This document shows, piece by piece, positions 8,355 to 17,461 of a DNA stretch of 64,000 bases. Position 1 is the stretch's first letter. Each line of letters begins with the position of its first letter. The notes under the pieces were generated by a model. The model made no database searches and had not been told where the DNA came from. It saw only the letters and a list, made by a program, of their open reading frames with translations. The translations under genes and the position numbers were made by a program. The stretch comes from Methylorubrum sp. B1-46 (GTDB taxonomy: Bacteria > Pseudomonadota > Alphaproteobacteria > Rhizobiales > Beijerinckiaceae): NCBI RefSeq assembly GCF_021117295.1, contig NZ_CP088247.1, positions 1,999,001-2,063,000 of the forward strand, given 5' to 3'.

Positions 8355-8962
8355 TGGCGAGGGAACGGAGCGTGCGAGTCATCGCCAGGGCCGCGGCCAT
8401 CGGGCCCCTCCTCGTGCTTCTGCTCGGCGCGGCCGGGCCCGCCGACTCGCCGGTCAACGTGCCGGAGCCCGAGGGCCTCTATACCGGGCCACCGCGGGGC
8501 TACACCCCGGCGACCCTCAGGGGCGCGACGGTCATCGATCGGAAGGGGCTCGAAGCCTTGCTGCCGGAAGCTCCGGTTCTCATCGACGTGGTGCTCGCCG
8601 ACCACCGGCCGGCCGGCCTGCCCGCCGACCGGCCCTGGTTGCCGACCCACCGCTCGATTCCCGGCGCGGTCTGGATGCCGGGGGCCGGCGGCGCGCCGCT
8701 CAGCCCTGAGAAGGAGGAGGCCTTCCTGCGGCGGGTGGCCGAGCTGACCGGCGGCGATCGGGCCAAGCCGGTGGTGACCTTCTGCCGGCCGGAATGCTGG
8801 GGCAGTTGGAATGCCGGCAAGCGGCTGGTCGCGGCCGGCTACAGCCGCGTCCACTGGTTCCCCCTCGGCGTCGAGGGCTGGCAGGACGACCATGACACCG
8901 CCGTCGCCAAGCCCGATCCGGCCTGGACGGCGGCCACTGGAGCGCGCGCGGCCGAGCGCTGA
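8354..8962 (+). CDS. PQQ-dependent catabolism-associated CXXCW motif protein (rhodanese-like)
   Basis: 202 residues; signal peptide or N-terminal anchor at residues 10-28 (AAAIGPLLVLLLGAAGPA). The core reads like a rhodanese fold: ATVIDRKGLEALL, VLIDV, the IPGAVWMPG turn and, at the active-site loop, CRPECWGSWN, which is the defining CXXCW motif. The rest of the chain, including AGKRLVAAGYSRVHWFPLGVEGW, matches a rhodanese C-terminal half. A role in periplasmic thiol or sulfur transfer with the SoxYZ-like partner is inferred from fold and operon, not demonstrated. Confidence 0.87.
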   Translation: MARERSVRVIARAAAIGPLLVLLLGAAGPADSPVNVPEPEGLYTGPPRGYTPATLRGATVIDRKGLEALLPEAPVLIDVVLADHRPAGLPADRPWLPTHRSIPGAVWMPGAGGAPLSPEKEEAFLRRVAELTGGDRAKPVVTFCRPECWGSWNAGKRLVAAGYSRVHWFPLGVEGWQDDHDTAVAKPDPAWTAATGARAAER

Positions 8963-8982
8963 GGTCGCGAGGACTGAGGGCC

Positions 8983-9405
8983 ATGGACAAGCGCGATGAG
9001 GACGTGCCGATGACGACCCGCCGCCATCTCCTCGCCTTCGCACCCGCGTTCTTGGCCTTCGGCTTGCCCGGTCCCGGTCTCGCAACGGAGCCGGTCGCCT
9101 ACGACGCGCAGGCCTTCGAGGCGGCCCAGGGCGAGGGGCGGCCGATCCTCGTGCAGATCTCGGCGCCCTGGTGTCCGATCTGTCGAGTGCAGAAGCCGAT
9201 CCTGGCGGCGCTCTCGGCCGATCCGCGCTTCAAGGCGCTCGCCGTCTTCACGATCGATTTCGACACGCAGCGTGACCTCGTGCGCCGCTTCGGGGCGCAG
9301 ATGCAGAGCACGCTCATCGTCTACAAGGGCAAGACCGAAGTGGCCCGCTCAGTCGGTGAGACTCAGCCCGAATGGATCGAGCAACTCCTCGAAAAAGCGC
9401 TCTGA
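8983..9405 (+). CDS. Exported thioredoxin-like protein
   Basis: 140 residues (ATG 8983; ATG 9010, MTTRRHLL, is an alternative that leaves a tighter twin-arginine-like signal). After the signal peptide the chain has ISAPWCPICRVQKPIL, a thioredoxin active site CPIC at about residues 59-62, and the later LIVYKGKTEVAR segment with a thioredoxin-like beta strand. The usual cis-proline loop is replaced by MQSTLIV, so redox properties may differ. Last gene of the relay operon; likely reduces or oxidises the cysteines of the SoxYZ-like or CXXCW proteins in the periplasm. Confidence 0.85.
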   Translation: MDKRDEDVPMTTRRHLLAFAPAFLAFGLPGPGLATEPVAYDAQAFEAAQGEGRPILVQISAPWCPICRVQKPILAALSADPRFKALAVFTIDFDTQRDLVRRFGAQMQSTLIVYKGKTEVARSVGETQPEWIEQLLEKAL

Positions 9406-9818
9406 CACATTGTTGCCATCATTTGGCTGGGCCGGTTCACGCGCCTGAATTTCGAGCAATCTCAAGTCTCTTCATGATCAAGCCGCGCCATTGACACCGA
9501 TCAAGATGTGGCAGAAAAACGGCACGCCCGGAGGTGGTCCGAAGTCTTGGGAGGAAACGCCCGCAAAAGGGCAGACGGGGCGATCGCGTTAAACTTCACA
9601 TTGTCCGTCGGCCTCTGGTCGGCGGCCGTCGCGTGAGGAACCGGGACGCCCCCGCAGGAGAAGGCCGAGCCCCTCCGGGTGACACTTCTCTTCCGATCCA
9701 CCGGAACCGGCCCCTCGGCCCCCTGCGAGGCAGCGCGAACGGGCCTATAGAGGCGTTCCGCACCCCGTGCCCGGCCCGCCGGGCACCCCGGGAATGCCAG
9801 CCTTCCGGATCACGAGCC
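9406..9818 (+). other. Intergenic region upstream of panB
   Basis: About 410 nt. There is a TTGACA at 9491-9496 but no convincing -10 partner. No open frame with plausible composition or start was found; no hairpin terminator with a T-run follows the thioredoxin gene. Confidence 0.4.
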
Positions 9819-10643
9819 ATGTCGCAGGTCGTTCAAACCCGTCGTCTCCAGGCGGTCGATCTGATCAAGCGCAAGGCCGAGAGGCGCAAGATCATCGCGC
9901 TCACGGCCTACCACGCGCACACCGCCCGCATCGTCGATGCCTATTGCGATTTCGTGCTGGTGGGCGACTCCCTCGGCATGGTCATGCACGGCATGGAATC
10001 GACCCTGCCGGTGACCCTTGAGATGATGATTCTCCAGGCCCAGGCGGTGATGCGCGGGACCTCGCGCGCCCTGGTCGTGGTCGACATGCCGTTCGGCTCC
10101 TACGAGGCGAGCCGCGAGCAGGCCTTCCTCAACGCCGCCCGCGTGCTCAAGGAGACGGGCGCTGGCGCGGTCAAGCTCGAGGGCGGCGCGCGCTTCGCCG
10201 AGACGGTCGCCTTCCTGACCGAGCGGGGGGTGCCGGTGATGGGGCATATCGGCCTCACCCCGCAATCGGTGAACACGATGGGCGGCTTCAAGGTGCAGGG
10301 GCACGGGGCCGGCGACGAGGACCGGCTGCGGGCCGATGCCCGCGCGATCAGCGATGCGGGCGCCTTCTCCATCGTCATGGAGGGCATCGTCGAGCCGGTG
10401 GCGCGGGCCATCGCCACCGATCCCGCGATCCGCGCGGCAACCATCGGCATCGGCGCGACCGCCGCCTGCGACGGGCAGATCCTCGTGCTCGAGGACATGT
10501 TGGGCCTCAGCGACCGGGTGCCGAAATTCGTGAAAAGCTTCGGCTCGCTGCGCACCCATATCGAGGAGGCGGTGCGCGCCTACGCCGACGAGGTGCAGGC
10601 GGGCCGCTTCCCGGCCGAAGGGCACACCTACCCGCCGCGGTAG
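9819..10643 (+). CDS. panB: 3-methyl-2-oxobutanoate hydroxymethyltransferase
   Basis: 274 residues, the usual PanB length. It transfers the hydroxymethyl group of 5,10-methylene-H4F to alpha-ketoisovalerate to make ketopantoate, the first step of pantothenate synthesis, in the cytosol. Diagnostic segments: [31 protein letters not shown] near the N-terminus (Mg-binding Asp in VGDS), [22 protein letters not shown] and [15 protein letters not shown]. The start ATG 9819 is the one that gives family length; an upstream extension is arginine-rich artefact. The gene stands alone, and it competes with the serine cycle for methylene-H4F. Confidence 0.95.
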   Translation: MSQVVQTRRLQAVDLIKRKAERRKIIALTAYHAHTARIVDAYCDFVLVGDSLGMVMHGMESTLPVTLEMMILQAQAVMRGTSRALVVVDMPFGSYEASREQAFLNAARVLKETGAGAVKLEGGARFAETVAFLTERGVPVMGHIGLTPQSVNTMGGFKVQGHGAGDEDRLRADARAISDAGAFSIVMEGIVEPVARAIATDPAIRAATIGIGATAACDGQILVLEDMLGLSDRVPKFVKSFGSLRTHIEEAVRAYADEVQAGRFPAEGHTYPPR

Positions 10644-10768
10644 CCGGTGTCGCCGTGCCGACGCCCCTACCGCGTCCGTGACTCGGGTCGGGTTAAGAGT
10701 GATTGGTTCGACCTCGTCAGAGGCTTCCGTTGGGCCGGCTCATCGGGGATTGCGACCCTCACGATGGC

Positions 10769-11377
10769 TTATTGCCCCCCGAATTTCCGTAAGAGGCGCG
10801 CATCCATCTTGATCAGCGCATCGTGGAAGGAACGCAGTTCCGGTCCGTTATCGTTGCGTGTCACCTGATGCGCGTGGCAGCCGGGTACGGACTCTGCGAA
10901 TGAGAGCAGCGCCTCTTCCAGCTCCACGTCGTGCCGGGTCGGCGGAGGGGTTCGTAGCCCCATAGACATCAAGCGATTGTCAAACGGGATCTGTATCAGC
11001 GTCACTTCGCGGCTCTGCGCATCGACAGCGAGAATGTCGCGCAATAGGAGAGCCGGCTGGCCCAGTTTTCGGACCGCCTCGACCTTATCGAGAACTACGA
11101 ATCCGCGTTGACGCAGAAATGCTTCGGCCTGCTTGTCGATGTTTGTAGAGTCCGGGTCATCGCAGGCCACATGGAAGGCCAGGTCGGGTCTAATCGACTG
11201 ACTGCCGAGGCCGCTCGCCCAGTAGATCAAGATTGCACCGATGCCGAGACCGACCAAGCACAGGAGGCCGAAGAGGCCGAGAAGCGCACCGCGGATCGTC
11301 CGGCCTGCGAGGGAGGAAGCGGTCACCGGTTGTGATTTCTGGCCTGATTCGACGAATGCGATCATCCTTTTGATCAT
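10769..11377 (-). CDS. Conserved hypothetical membrane-anchored protein
   Basis: 202 residues with one strong transmembrane segment (about 30-54: GALLGLFGLLCLVGLGIGAILIYW) and a C-terminal soluble domain of about 145 residues that should face the periplasm or cytosol. No motif recognised; the C-terminal part contains two cysteines (HVACDD and PGCHAH). The local G+C content is visibly lower than the surrounding genes, a possible sign of later acquisition. ATG 11365 (MIAFVES) is an alternative start. No operon partners. Confidence 0.6.
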   Translation of the reverse strand: MIKRMIAFVESGQKSQPVTASSLAGRTIRGALLGLFGLLCLVGLGIGAILIYWASGLGSQSIRPDLAFHVACDDPDSTNIDKQAEAFLRQRGFVVLDKVEAVRKLGQPALLLRDILAVDAQSREVTLIQIPFDNRLMSMGLRTPPPTRHDVELEEALLSFAESVPGCHAHQVTRNDNGPELRSFHDALIKMDARLLRKFGGQ

Positions 11378-11547
11378 GGCTCAGTCGTCAATGGGCGCAC
11401 AGCGCTTCAGGACGACAACCGTACGGTTTCGCCGCCCGACTGCGGTCATGTCGGTGCGAGACGGAGCCACTTAGCATGTGACCGCGCCGTTTCGTTCTTG
11501 CGGCTTGACGAAATGGCCCCCATCGGGCATTGACCGCGCCGGAATTC

Positions 11548-11569
11548 GGCCGGGGCTTCCCGGCCTTTT
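11548..11569 (+). terminator. Hairpin with T-run in the rpmG leader
   Basis: Stem GGCCGGG / CCCGGCC with loop GCTT followed by TTTT, 67 nt before the rpmG start. It could end an upstream transcript or act as an attenuator for rpmG; no gene that would need it lies directly upstream on this strand. Confidence 0.55.
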
Positions 11570-11635
11570 GCGTTTCGCCCGCGCTGGCGCGCCACCAGCG
11601 AATCGCCCCTCGACCCGCTTTAGGAGCGCCCCGCC

Positions 11636-11803
11636 ATGGCCAAGGCCGTTACCGTCAAGATCCGCCTCGTCTCGACCGCCGATACGGGCTACTTCTACGT
11701 CACGAAGAAGAACTCCCGCACGCAGACCGAGAAGATGGTCATGAAGAAGTATGACCCGGTCGCGCGCAAGCACGTCGAGTTCAAGGAAGCCAAGATCAAG
11801 TAA
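11636..11803 (+). CDS. rpmG: 50S ribosomal protein L33
   Basis: 55 residues, [20 protein letters not shown]... with the [33 protein letters not shown] body typical of alphaproteobacterial L33. It is the cysteine-free (C-) form: no zinc-ribbon CXXC is present. Start ATG 11636 follows AGGAGCGCC (Shine-Dalgarno core AGGAG at about -14). Monocistronic, flanked by hairpins at 11548 and 11836. Confidence 0.95.
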   Translation: MAKAVTVKIRLVSTADTGYFYVTKKNSRTQTEKMVMKKYDPVARKHVEFKEAKIK

Positions 11804-11835
11804 GCGTCCCGCTTCCATCCCTTCGCGGATGTGAC

Positions 11836-11864
11836 AAGGCCGTCCCGGCAACGGGGCGGCCTTT
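11836..11864 (+). terminator. Terminator of rpmG
   Basis: AAGGCCGTCCCG / CGGGGCGGCCTT stem (one G-T pair) with loop GCAA, then TTTCG. Located 33 nt after the rpmG stop. Confidence 0.65.
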
Positions 11865-11965
11865 CGCGTTTGGGGCACGGCGTGGGGCGGGCTCGCGGAA
11901 TTTTGTCGGCACGCCGAGGCGGCGGCATCATCCCCGCGCAAGCCAAATCGTGTAGAGCCAGAGGT

Positions 11966-12148
11966 ATGAACGCCTCTGCCTCGCATCTTGTTCCCGCCGG
12001 CATCGCGCTGACGATCGCTTCCGCCGCTACGGTCCTCGAACGGGCCGGATACGCGCATTCGGCCGAGACGACCATCGGCGCAGCGCTCGCGGCCACCGCG
12101 GTGATGGTGCTGATGCGCGCCGCGCCCGCGTGGTTCCGGGTCGGCTGA
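11966..12148 (+). CDS. Small hydrophobic protein, unknown
   Basis: 60 residues from ATG 11966 (GAGG four bases upstream, MNASASHLV). Two hydrophobic stretches separated by a charged turn (ERAGYAHSAETT) suggest a two-helix membrane hairpin. It faces the convergent glycosyltransferase gene. Longer in-frame extension upstream is arginine-rich and rejected. Function unknown. Confidence 0.5.
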   Translation: MNASASHLVPAGIALTIASAATVLERAGYAHSAETTIGAALAATAVMVLMRAAPAWFRVG

Positions 12149-12181
12149 TCCCGAAGCGTCGGGGCACCGGACCGGCTTTCG

Positions 12182-12703
12182 TCAGGCGCGGTCGAGGCGG
12201 GCCGACAGCATCCGCACCTTGAGCCGGGGCGAGAAGGGCAGGCCCGCGAGCAGTCGCTCGCGCCGAACCACGTCGCCCGGTCGCGGACCCCGTGCACCGA
12301 CGACGCTTTCCCCCCGTGCGGCGATCCGAGCCGGCAGGGCCGCGTGCGCGCGGCGCATCCGGCCGAGCGCCATGTCCGGACGGGCCGTGCCGACGAAGCG
12401 GTCGAGGCTGCGGATCCAGCCCTCCGCCGGGATGTCGCCCGGCTCCAGGCAGAGCAGCCACTCGCGCCGCGCCGCCCGCGCGCCCGCGCCCCAGGGATTG
12501 GCGCCGGGCGGGCGCACCACCAGGGTGGCGCCGCTGCCTTCGGCCATCGTCTCGAGGGCCGAGCAGCTCTCCGCCGTGACGATTACCGCATCGCCCACGA
12601 GGCCGGCCGCCACGCCCGCGACGAGCGCGCTCAGCGTATCGGCGAGGCACTCGATCGCGACCGGGTCGGAGGATCGTGCCACGTGGATGAGGCCGGAGAT
12701 CAT
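12182..12703 (-). CDS. Putative family 2-like glycosyltransferase (short)
   Basis: About 173 residues from ATG 12703 (MISGLIHVARSSD). The chain has a nucleotide-sugar-like N-terminal fold (TLSALVAGVAAGLVGDAVIVTAE), LLCLEPGDIPAEGWIRSLDRFV, which resembles the D-x-D-containing acceptor side of family 2 enzymes, and a C-terminal VRRERLLAGLPFSPRLKVRML. It is shorter than most glycosyltransferases (usually above 220), and I see no certain DXD, so the activity is tentative. Convergent with the small hydrophobic gene upstream in coordinates. Confidence 0.5.
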   Translation of the reverse strand: MISGLIHVARSSDPVAIECLADTLSALVAGVAAGLVGDAVIVTAESCSALETMAEGSGATLVVRPPGANPWGAGARAARREWLLCLEPGDIPAEGWIRSLDRFVGTARPDMALGRMRRAHAALPARIAARGESVVGARGPRPGDVVRRERLLAGLPFSPRLKVRMLSARLDRA

Positions 12704-12875
12704 GCCGCGCGAATAACCGATTTTACGCCCTCGCAAAGCCTTCCTCGCGCAGCCGATCCCGTGGACGCCCCCGAATGAGGGGGAAAGTCTGCTGGTGCAT
12801 GAAACTTGTGCATTCGGACTTTCAATGTTCTTGATATGTTCCTAAGCCGACAGTCGATAGGGCGGCGGGGATGCG

Positions 12876-14012
12876 ATGGGCGTCGGAGTGGGTGACAGGC
12901 GAAAGCCAATGCGAGGCGGGCCGGGTGGACGCCGCTGCGAGACGTCCCAGATCGCGCCCGAGGCCCGCCGCGGACGCGGGGCGACCGCGAACCCGGACGG
13001 ACGCTTCGAAGCGACCCGGCGCGAGAGCTTCGACGACGGCTGGCCGGACGAAGCGGAGCGGTCCCGGCGCACCGAGGTGACGGCGGAGCGCGCCCGCCAC
13101 ATCATCACCCGCAACGCCTCGCCGGACATCCCCTTCGATCGCTCGATCAACCCGTACCGCGGCTGCGAGCACGGCTGCATCTACTGCTTCGCCCGGCCGA
13201 ACCACGGCTATGTCGGTCTGTCGCCGGGCCTCGATTTCGAGACGCGGCTGTTCTCCAAGCCCGATGCCGCGGCGCTTCTGGAGCGGGAATTGTCGGCGCC
13301 GGGCTATCGTCCGCGGACCATCGCGCTCGGTACCGCGACCGATCCCTACCAGCCGATCGAGCGCACGCACGGCCTCACCCGCGCCGTGCTGGAGGTGCTC
13401 GCGCGCTTCCGCCACCCGGTCGGGATCGTCACCAAGTCGAACCTGATCCTGCGCGACCGCGACCTGTTGGCCGAGATAGCGGCGCAGGGGCTCGTGAAGG
13501 TGGCGATCTCGGTCACCACCCTCGATCCCGATCTGGCCCGGCGCCTGGAGCCGCGCGCGCCGCATCCCCGCAAGCGCCTGGAGGCGATCCGGGCTTTGAG
13601 CGAGGCGGGGGTACCGGTGATGGTGATCGCCGCCCCCGTCATTCCCTCGCTCAACGACCACGAAATCGAGGCCATCCTCGAAGCCGCCCGTTCGGCCGGC
13701 GCGCGGGAGGCGAACTACGTGCTGCTGCGCCTGCCGCACGAACTCGACGACCTCGTCGGCGACTGGTTCACGGAGCATTATCCGGGGCGCAAGGCGCACG
13801 TGTTTTCCCTGCTGAGCGCGGCCCGCGGCGGCAAGACCTACGATGCCGCCTTCGGCACCCGCATGATCGGCCAGGGCCCCTACGCCGACCTGATCCGCCG
13901 CCGCTTCGCGCTCGCCAAGCGCCGCCTCGGCTTTCCGGAGGAGCCGGTCCGCCAGACGACGGAGCTTTTCCGCGTGCCGCCGCGCGCCGGGGATCAACTC
14001 GCGTTGTTCTGA
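12876..14012 (+). CDS. PA0069-type radical SAM protein
   Basis: 378 residues. The radical SAM cluster motif is CEHGCIYC (CX3CX2C) following NPYRG, at about residues 95-102, as in the PA0069/YgiQ-unlike family (spore photolyase-related). The following segments TDPYQPIERTHGLTRAVLEVL, VTKSNLILRDRDLL and VSVTTLDP-like VAISVTTLDPDLARRLEPRAP are all family hallmarks. It should bind a [4Fe-4S] cluster and cleave SAM; the substrate is unknown for the family. The first about 60 residues are arginine-rich and not conserved, so the true start may be later than 12876. Confidence 0.88.
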   Translation: MGVGVGDRRKPMRGGPGGRRCETSQIAPEARRGRGATANPDGRFEATRRESFDDGWPDEAERSRRTEVTAERARHIITRNASPDIPFDRSINPYRGCEHGCIYCFARPNHGYVGLSPGLDFETRLFSKPDAAALLERELSAPGYRPRTIALGTATDPYQPIERTHGLTRAVLEVLARFRHPVGIVTKSNLILRDRDLLAEIAAQGLVKVAISVTTLDPDLARRLEPRAPHPRKRLEAIRALSEAGVPVMVIAAPVIPSLNDHEIEAILEAARSAGAREANYVLLRLPHELDDLVGDWFTEHYPGRKAHVFSLLSAARGGKTYDAAFGTRMIGQGPYADLIRRRFALAKRRLGFPEEPVRQTTELFRVPPRAGDQLALF

Positions 14013-14101
14013 GGGGGGCGTACGGAGAGCGCATCCCTCGCTTCGTCTGCGGGAGAAGGCGACTCAACGGCGCCCGCCGCGATCGAGCCGGCAGCACCGC
14101 G

Positions 14102-14752
14102 TCATGTCCCTGAGACGGCGCCCGCGGCCTCGAACCGCCCCGTAAAGCTCACCCGGTGATGCGGGGAGCGCCCCTGCGCCAGCAGCCCGGCGAGGTGGGC
14201 AGCGGTGCCGTAGCCGGCGTTGCGCTCCCAAGCATAGGCCGGGTGGCGCAGCGCGAGCCGGCGCATGATCTCGTCGCGAAAGGTCTTGGCGACGATGGAG
14301 GCGGCGGCGATCTGCGGCACGAGGCGGTCGCCGCCGACCACCGCGCGGCAGGCTTGCGTCAGGCCGGGGATCGCGTCGCGCCCGTCCACCAGCACGGTCG
14401 CATCGAGCCTCAGGCCGGCGACCGCCCGGCGCATGGCGTCGAGGGTCGCCCCGCGCACGTTCACCCGGTCTACCAGCGCCCGCGAGCCGCCCGCGAGCGA
14501 GACCCGCGCATGCGCCCGGATCAGCGGCGTCAGGGCCTCGCGCGTCGCGCGGTCGAGGCGCTTGCTGTCGTCGAGGCGGGCCAGGATCTCGGGGGGAAAG
14601 GCGAGGGGATCGAACCAGACGGCGGCCACCATCACCGGCCCGCACAGCGCGCCGCGCCCGACCTCGTCACAGCCGATCACCGCCGGATAGGTCGCGGCGA
14701 GGGCAGGGTCGAAGGGGCGCGCGGCTTTGGCGGGTTTCGAGCGGGGGGGCAT
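14102..14752 (-). CDS. rnhB: Ribonuclease HII
   Basis: 216 residues from ATG 14752, with GAGGG about eight bases upstream. It hydrolyses the RNA strand of RNA-DNA hybrids and excises single ribonucleotides. Motifs: IGCDEVGRGALCGPV (first catalytic Asp-Glu pair), LDDSKRL, the DGRD segment (third Asp), GDRLVPQIAAASIVAKTFRD (the conserved Ser-Ile-Val-Ala-Lys) and the C-terminal GYGT. All four acidic residues expected for type 2 RNase H appear. Same strand as the downstream glycosyltransferase but separated from it. Confidence 0.93.
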   Translation of the reverse strand: MPPRSKPAKAARPFDPALAATYPAVIGCDEVGRGALCGPVMVAAVWFDPLAFPPEILARLDDSKRLDRATREALTPLIRAHARVSLAGGSRALVDRVNVRGATLDAMRRAVAGLRLDATVLVDGRDAIPGLTQACRAVVGGDRLVPQIAAASIVAKTFRDEIMRRLALRHPAYAWERNAGYGTAAHLAGLLAQGRSPHHRVSFTGRFEAAGAVSGT

Positions 14753-14837
14753 GGCGCCGACCCTCGCATTCCCGCGCGCCTCCGTCATCCCGAGGCCGGC
14801 GAAAGCCCTGCGGACAAGGCGCCCGATGATCGTAAAA

Positions 14838-15902
14838 TCAGCCGGGGCGGGGCAGCGCGGCCGCGCTCGGACGGCGGTCGGGGCGCTGCATCGGCCCGAG
14901 CGCGTGCGCGGTCGCGATGTTGTCGTAGAACTGACGCGCGCTCTCGGCCCAGGTGTAGCGGAGGGCCTCCGCCCGGCAGCGCTCCCGCGGGATCGTGAGT
15001 GCGGCGAGCGCGGCGGTGCGCAGATCGGCATCGAGGACGCCTGCATCGGTGCCGCCGATGACGTCGAGGGGGCCGGTGACGGGGAAGGCCGCCACCGGCA
15101 GGCCGGAGGCCAGGGCTTCGAGCAGCACGATGCCGAAGGTGTCGGTCACGCTCGGGAAGACGAAGACGTCGGCGCCGGCATAGACCCGCGCCAGCGCCTC
15201 GCCGGTCAGCGCGCCGAGGAAATGCGCGTCGGGCGCCAGGGCCTGGAGCCGGGCCCGGTCCGGCCCGTCGCCGACCACCACCTTGGAGCCCGGCAGGTCG
15301 AGGGCGAGGAAGGCGGCAAGGTTTTTCTCGACCGCAAGCCGCCCGACCGAGAGAAAGATCGGGTGCGGCAGATCGGGGAAGGCGTCGAGGTCGCGAGGCC
15401 GAAACAGCTCGGTATCGACGCCCCGCGTCCAGCGCATCAGGTGGGTGAAGCCGCGCCCCGAAAGCTCGCGCTCCAGCGAGGGCGTGCTGACCATGGTGCC
15501 GCTCGCCGCCGCGTGGAAGCGGCGCAGCCACGCGTAGCTCCAGGCTTCCGGCACCGGCGCGCGGGCGGCGAGATATTCGGGGAAGCGGGTGTGGTAGCTC
15601 GTGGTGAAGGGCTGGTTCAGCGACAGGCAGGCGGCGCGCACCGCGTGGCCGATCGGCCCCTCAGTCGCGATGTGGACGTGGCTCGGCGCCAGCCGCTTCC
15701 AGCGCGCGAGCACCCGCCCACGGGTGACCAGCGAGAGCCGGATCTCGGAATAGCCCGGCATCGGCAGCGAGGCGAAATCGGCCGGGGTCAGCATCAGCGG
15801 CTCGACGCCGAGCCCGGCACCGGCCTCGGCCATGCGCTCGACGGAGCGCACCACGCCGTTGACCTGCGGGTGCCACGCATCGGTGGCGAGCAGCAGCCTC
15901 AT
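14838..15902 (-). CDS. Family 4 glycosyltransferase (MgtA-like)
   Basis: 354 residues starting MRLLLATDAWHPQVNGVVRS, which is typical of GT-B fold enzymes that glycosylate lipids (diacylglycerol alpha-glucosyl or mannosyl transferases). The C-terminal half has SVGRLAVEKNL, GDGPDRARLQAL, FLGALTGEALARVYAGADVFVFPSVTDTFGIVLLEALASGLPVAAFPVTGP, the nucleotide-sugar-binding E-x7-E element of family 4. It lies 26 nt downstream of the metallophosphoesterase gene on the same strand, suggesting a shared operon in envelope lipid synthesis. Confidence 0.9.
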   Translation of the reverse strand: MRLLLATDAWHPQVNGVVRSVERMAEAGAGLGVEPLMLTPADFASLPMPGYSEIRLSLVTRGRVLARWKRLAPSHVHIATEGPIGHAVRAACLSLNQPFTTSYHTRFPEYLAARAPVPEAWSYAWLRRFHAAASGTMVSTPSLERELSGRGFTHLMRWTRGVDTELFRPRDLDAFPDLPHPIFLSVGRLAVEKNLAAFLALDLPGSKVVVGDGPDRARLQALAPDAHFLGALTGEALARVYAGADVFVFPSVTDTFGIVLLEALASGLPVAAFPVTGPLDVIGGTDAGVLDADLRTAALAALTIPRERCRAEALRYTWAESARQFYDNIATAHALGPMQRPDRRPSAAALPRPG

Positions 15903-15928
15903 GCCGGCCTCACGAAAGATTGCATGGC

Positions 15929-16795
15929 TCAGGCGACGGCGCGGCGGATCTCGGGTTCGAAGCTTTCCGCGGCGCGGCGTTCGCGCAGCATGGTCGGGTA
16001 GTGCAGCACCTCCATGCGACCGTCGTAGTGCTCGACGATGCCGGTGCAGGATTCCACCCAGTCGCCGGTGTTGAGGTAGGTCAGCCCCTCGACCTCGCGG
16101 TGGGCTGCGTGATGGATATGGCCGCAGATCACCCCGTCCGCCCCCTGGCGCCGGGCCTCGCTCGCCAGGAAGGTCTCGAACTGGCCGATGAAGTTGACCG
16201 CGTTCTTCACCTTCAGCTTGGCCCAGGCCGAGAGCGACCAGTAGGCCAGCCCGAGACGGCGGCGCACACGGTTGACCACGGTGTTGACGGTCAGCGCCGT
16301 GGTGTAGGCCCAGTCGCCGAGATGGGCGAGCCATTTGGAATGGCGCACCACCATGTCGAACTGGTCGCCGTGAATGACGAGGTAGCGCTTGCCGTCCGCC
16401 GCGACGTGGACCCGGCTGTCGGCGATCTCGACGCCGCCGAAGGTCATGCCGATATAGTCGCGCAGGAACTCGTCGTGGTTGCCGGGCACGTAGACGACGT
16501 GGGCGCCTTTTCGCACCTTGCGCAGGAGCTTCTGCACCACGTCGTTGTGCGCCTGCGGCCAGTACCACCCCGAGCGGAGCTGCCAGCCGTCGACGATGTC
16601 GCCGACGAGGTAGATCGTATCGGCATCGACGTCGCGCAGGAAGTCGAGCAGCAGGGCCGCTTGGCAGCCCTTGGTGCCGAGATGAAGATCGGACAGAAAC
16701 AGCGTCCGAACGCGGATGGTCGATTCCGGATCTTGGGACACGGGCGCCTCCGGCCTCTCACAACCGCATCGCGACGGGAGAGAGCCAAATCGCAT
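15929..16795 (-). CDS. UDP-2,3-diacylglucosamine diphosphatase-like metallophosphoesterase
   Basis: Up to 288 residues. Metallophosphoesterase motifs in order: FLSDLHLG (D-x-H), YLVGDIVDGW (GDxxD), YVPGNHDEF (GNHD), VIHGDQFD and GHIHHAAHR (GHTH-like). The layout is that of LpxH/UshB-type enzymes that cleave UDP-diacylglucosamine in lipid A synthesis, though cytosolic relatives have other substrates. Start at ATG 16795 gives about 28 extra N-terminal residues; GTG 16741 would begin next to the conserved core and may be the real start. Followed closely by a glycosyltransferase. Confidence 0.82.
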   Translation of the reverse strand: MRFGSLPSRCGCERPEAPVSQDPESTIRVRTLFLSDLHLGTKGCQAALLLDFLRDVDADTIYLVGDIVDGWQLRSGWYWPQAHNDVVQKLLRKVRKGAHVVYVPGNHDEFLRDYIGMTFGGVEIADSRVHVAADGKRYLVIHGDQFDMVVRHSKWLAHLGDWAYTTALTVNTVVNRVRRRLGLAYWSLSAWAKLKVKNAVNFIGQFETFLASEARRQGADGVICGHIHHAAHREVEGLTYLNTGDWVESCTGIVEHYDGRMEVLHYPTMLRERRAAESFEPEIRRAVA

Positions 16796-17461
16796 TCCGA
16801 TCTCAGTTTGATGACGGCAGCGCGCATCATCATGCCGCGCTTCGAGCGGCTGACGTTTCCTCCGCCGGTTCGGCTGCGGCCCGCCGCAGACCCCGCCCGC
16901 GGCCCGTGCATGCGAAAATCTTTTTGTTTTTCGGTTGAGTTTTTTCCGTTTTCCATTCCCTGGCAGGGGAGGCATAACGGCAGCCAAGGTCATCCGCCGC
17001 GCGTGTTTCGATCCGCGTGGGAAACGCCCCTTGAGTGGTGAGGGACTGGCTGGGACGGATGGGAGCGCTGGACAATCAGCAGGAGCGCGCTGGAGTGTTT
17101 CTCGCAAAACTCCTGCTGCGTCGTCCTGACAGGAGTGGGAAGGGCGGTGCCCGGGAGCTTTGCGAGCACTCTGGATGCGGCGCTGGGCTGACGCATCGAG
17201 GGTTCGGTCCTTTGGAGGCGACCGGCGTGGCTGCACGCGCCGCGACGCGGGCGGCATGACGGCCGTTTCGCCGCTCCGGGACGATCAACGATCCGCTATC
17301 GCAGTGATGGGGTTCCGGCCCGCGCGAGGCTTCTCGCGCGCCGCTCCGCGGCGGGACTGAACGACGTTTCACGGCGGGCGCCTGCCCGCCATCAGGATCG
17401 GGCGGATCACGGTCGCAAAAGGCCGGCCCGCCCAGAACGACTTAAATTGGAGGAAACTTTC
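16796..17461 (+). other. Long upstream region of the serine cycle operon
   Basis: About 666 nt between the divergent metallophosphoesterase gene and sga. A T-rich run at 16919-16955 is the most A+T-rich part and lies well before the gene. In M. extorquens the LysR-type regulator QscR is known to control this operon, so its binding sites should be here, but I cannot mark a specific site. No credible gene was found in it. Confidence 0.5.

Noticed and set aside
16934..17371. Several short frames upstream of sga
   Set aside because: Arginine-rich, overlap each other on both strands, no credible start.
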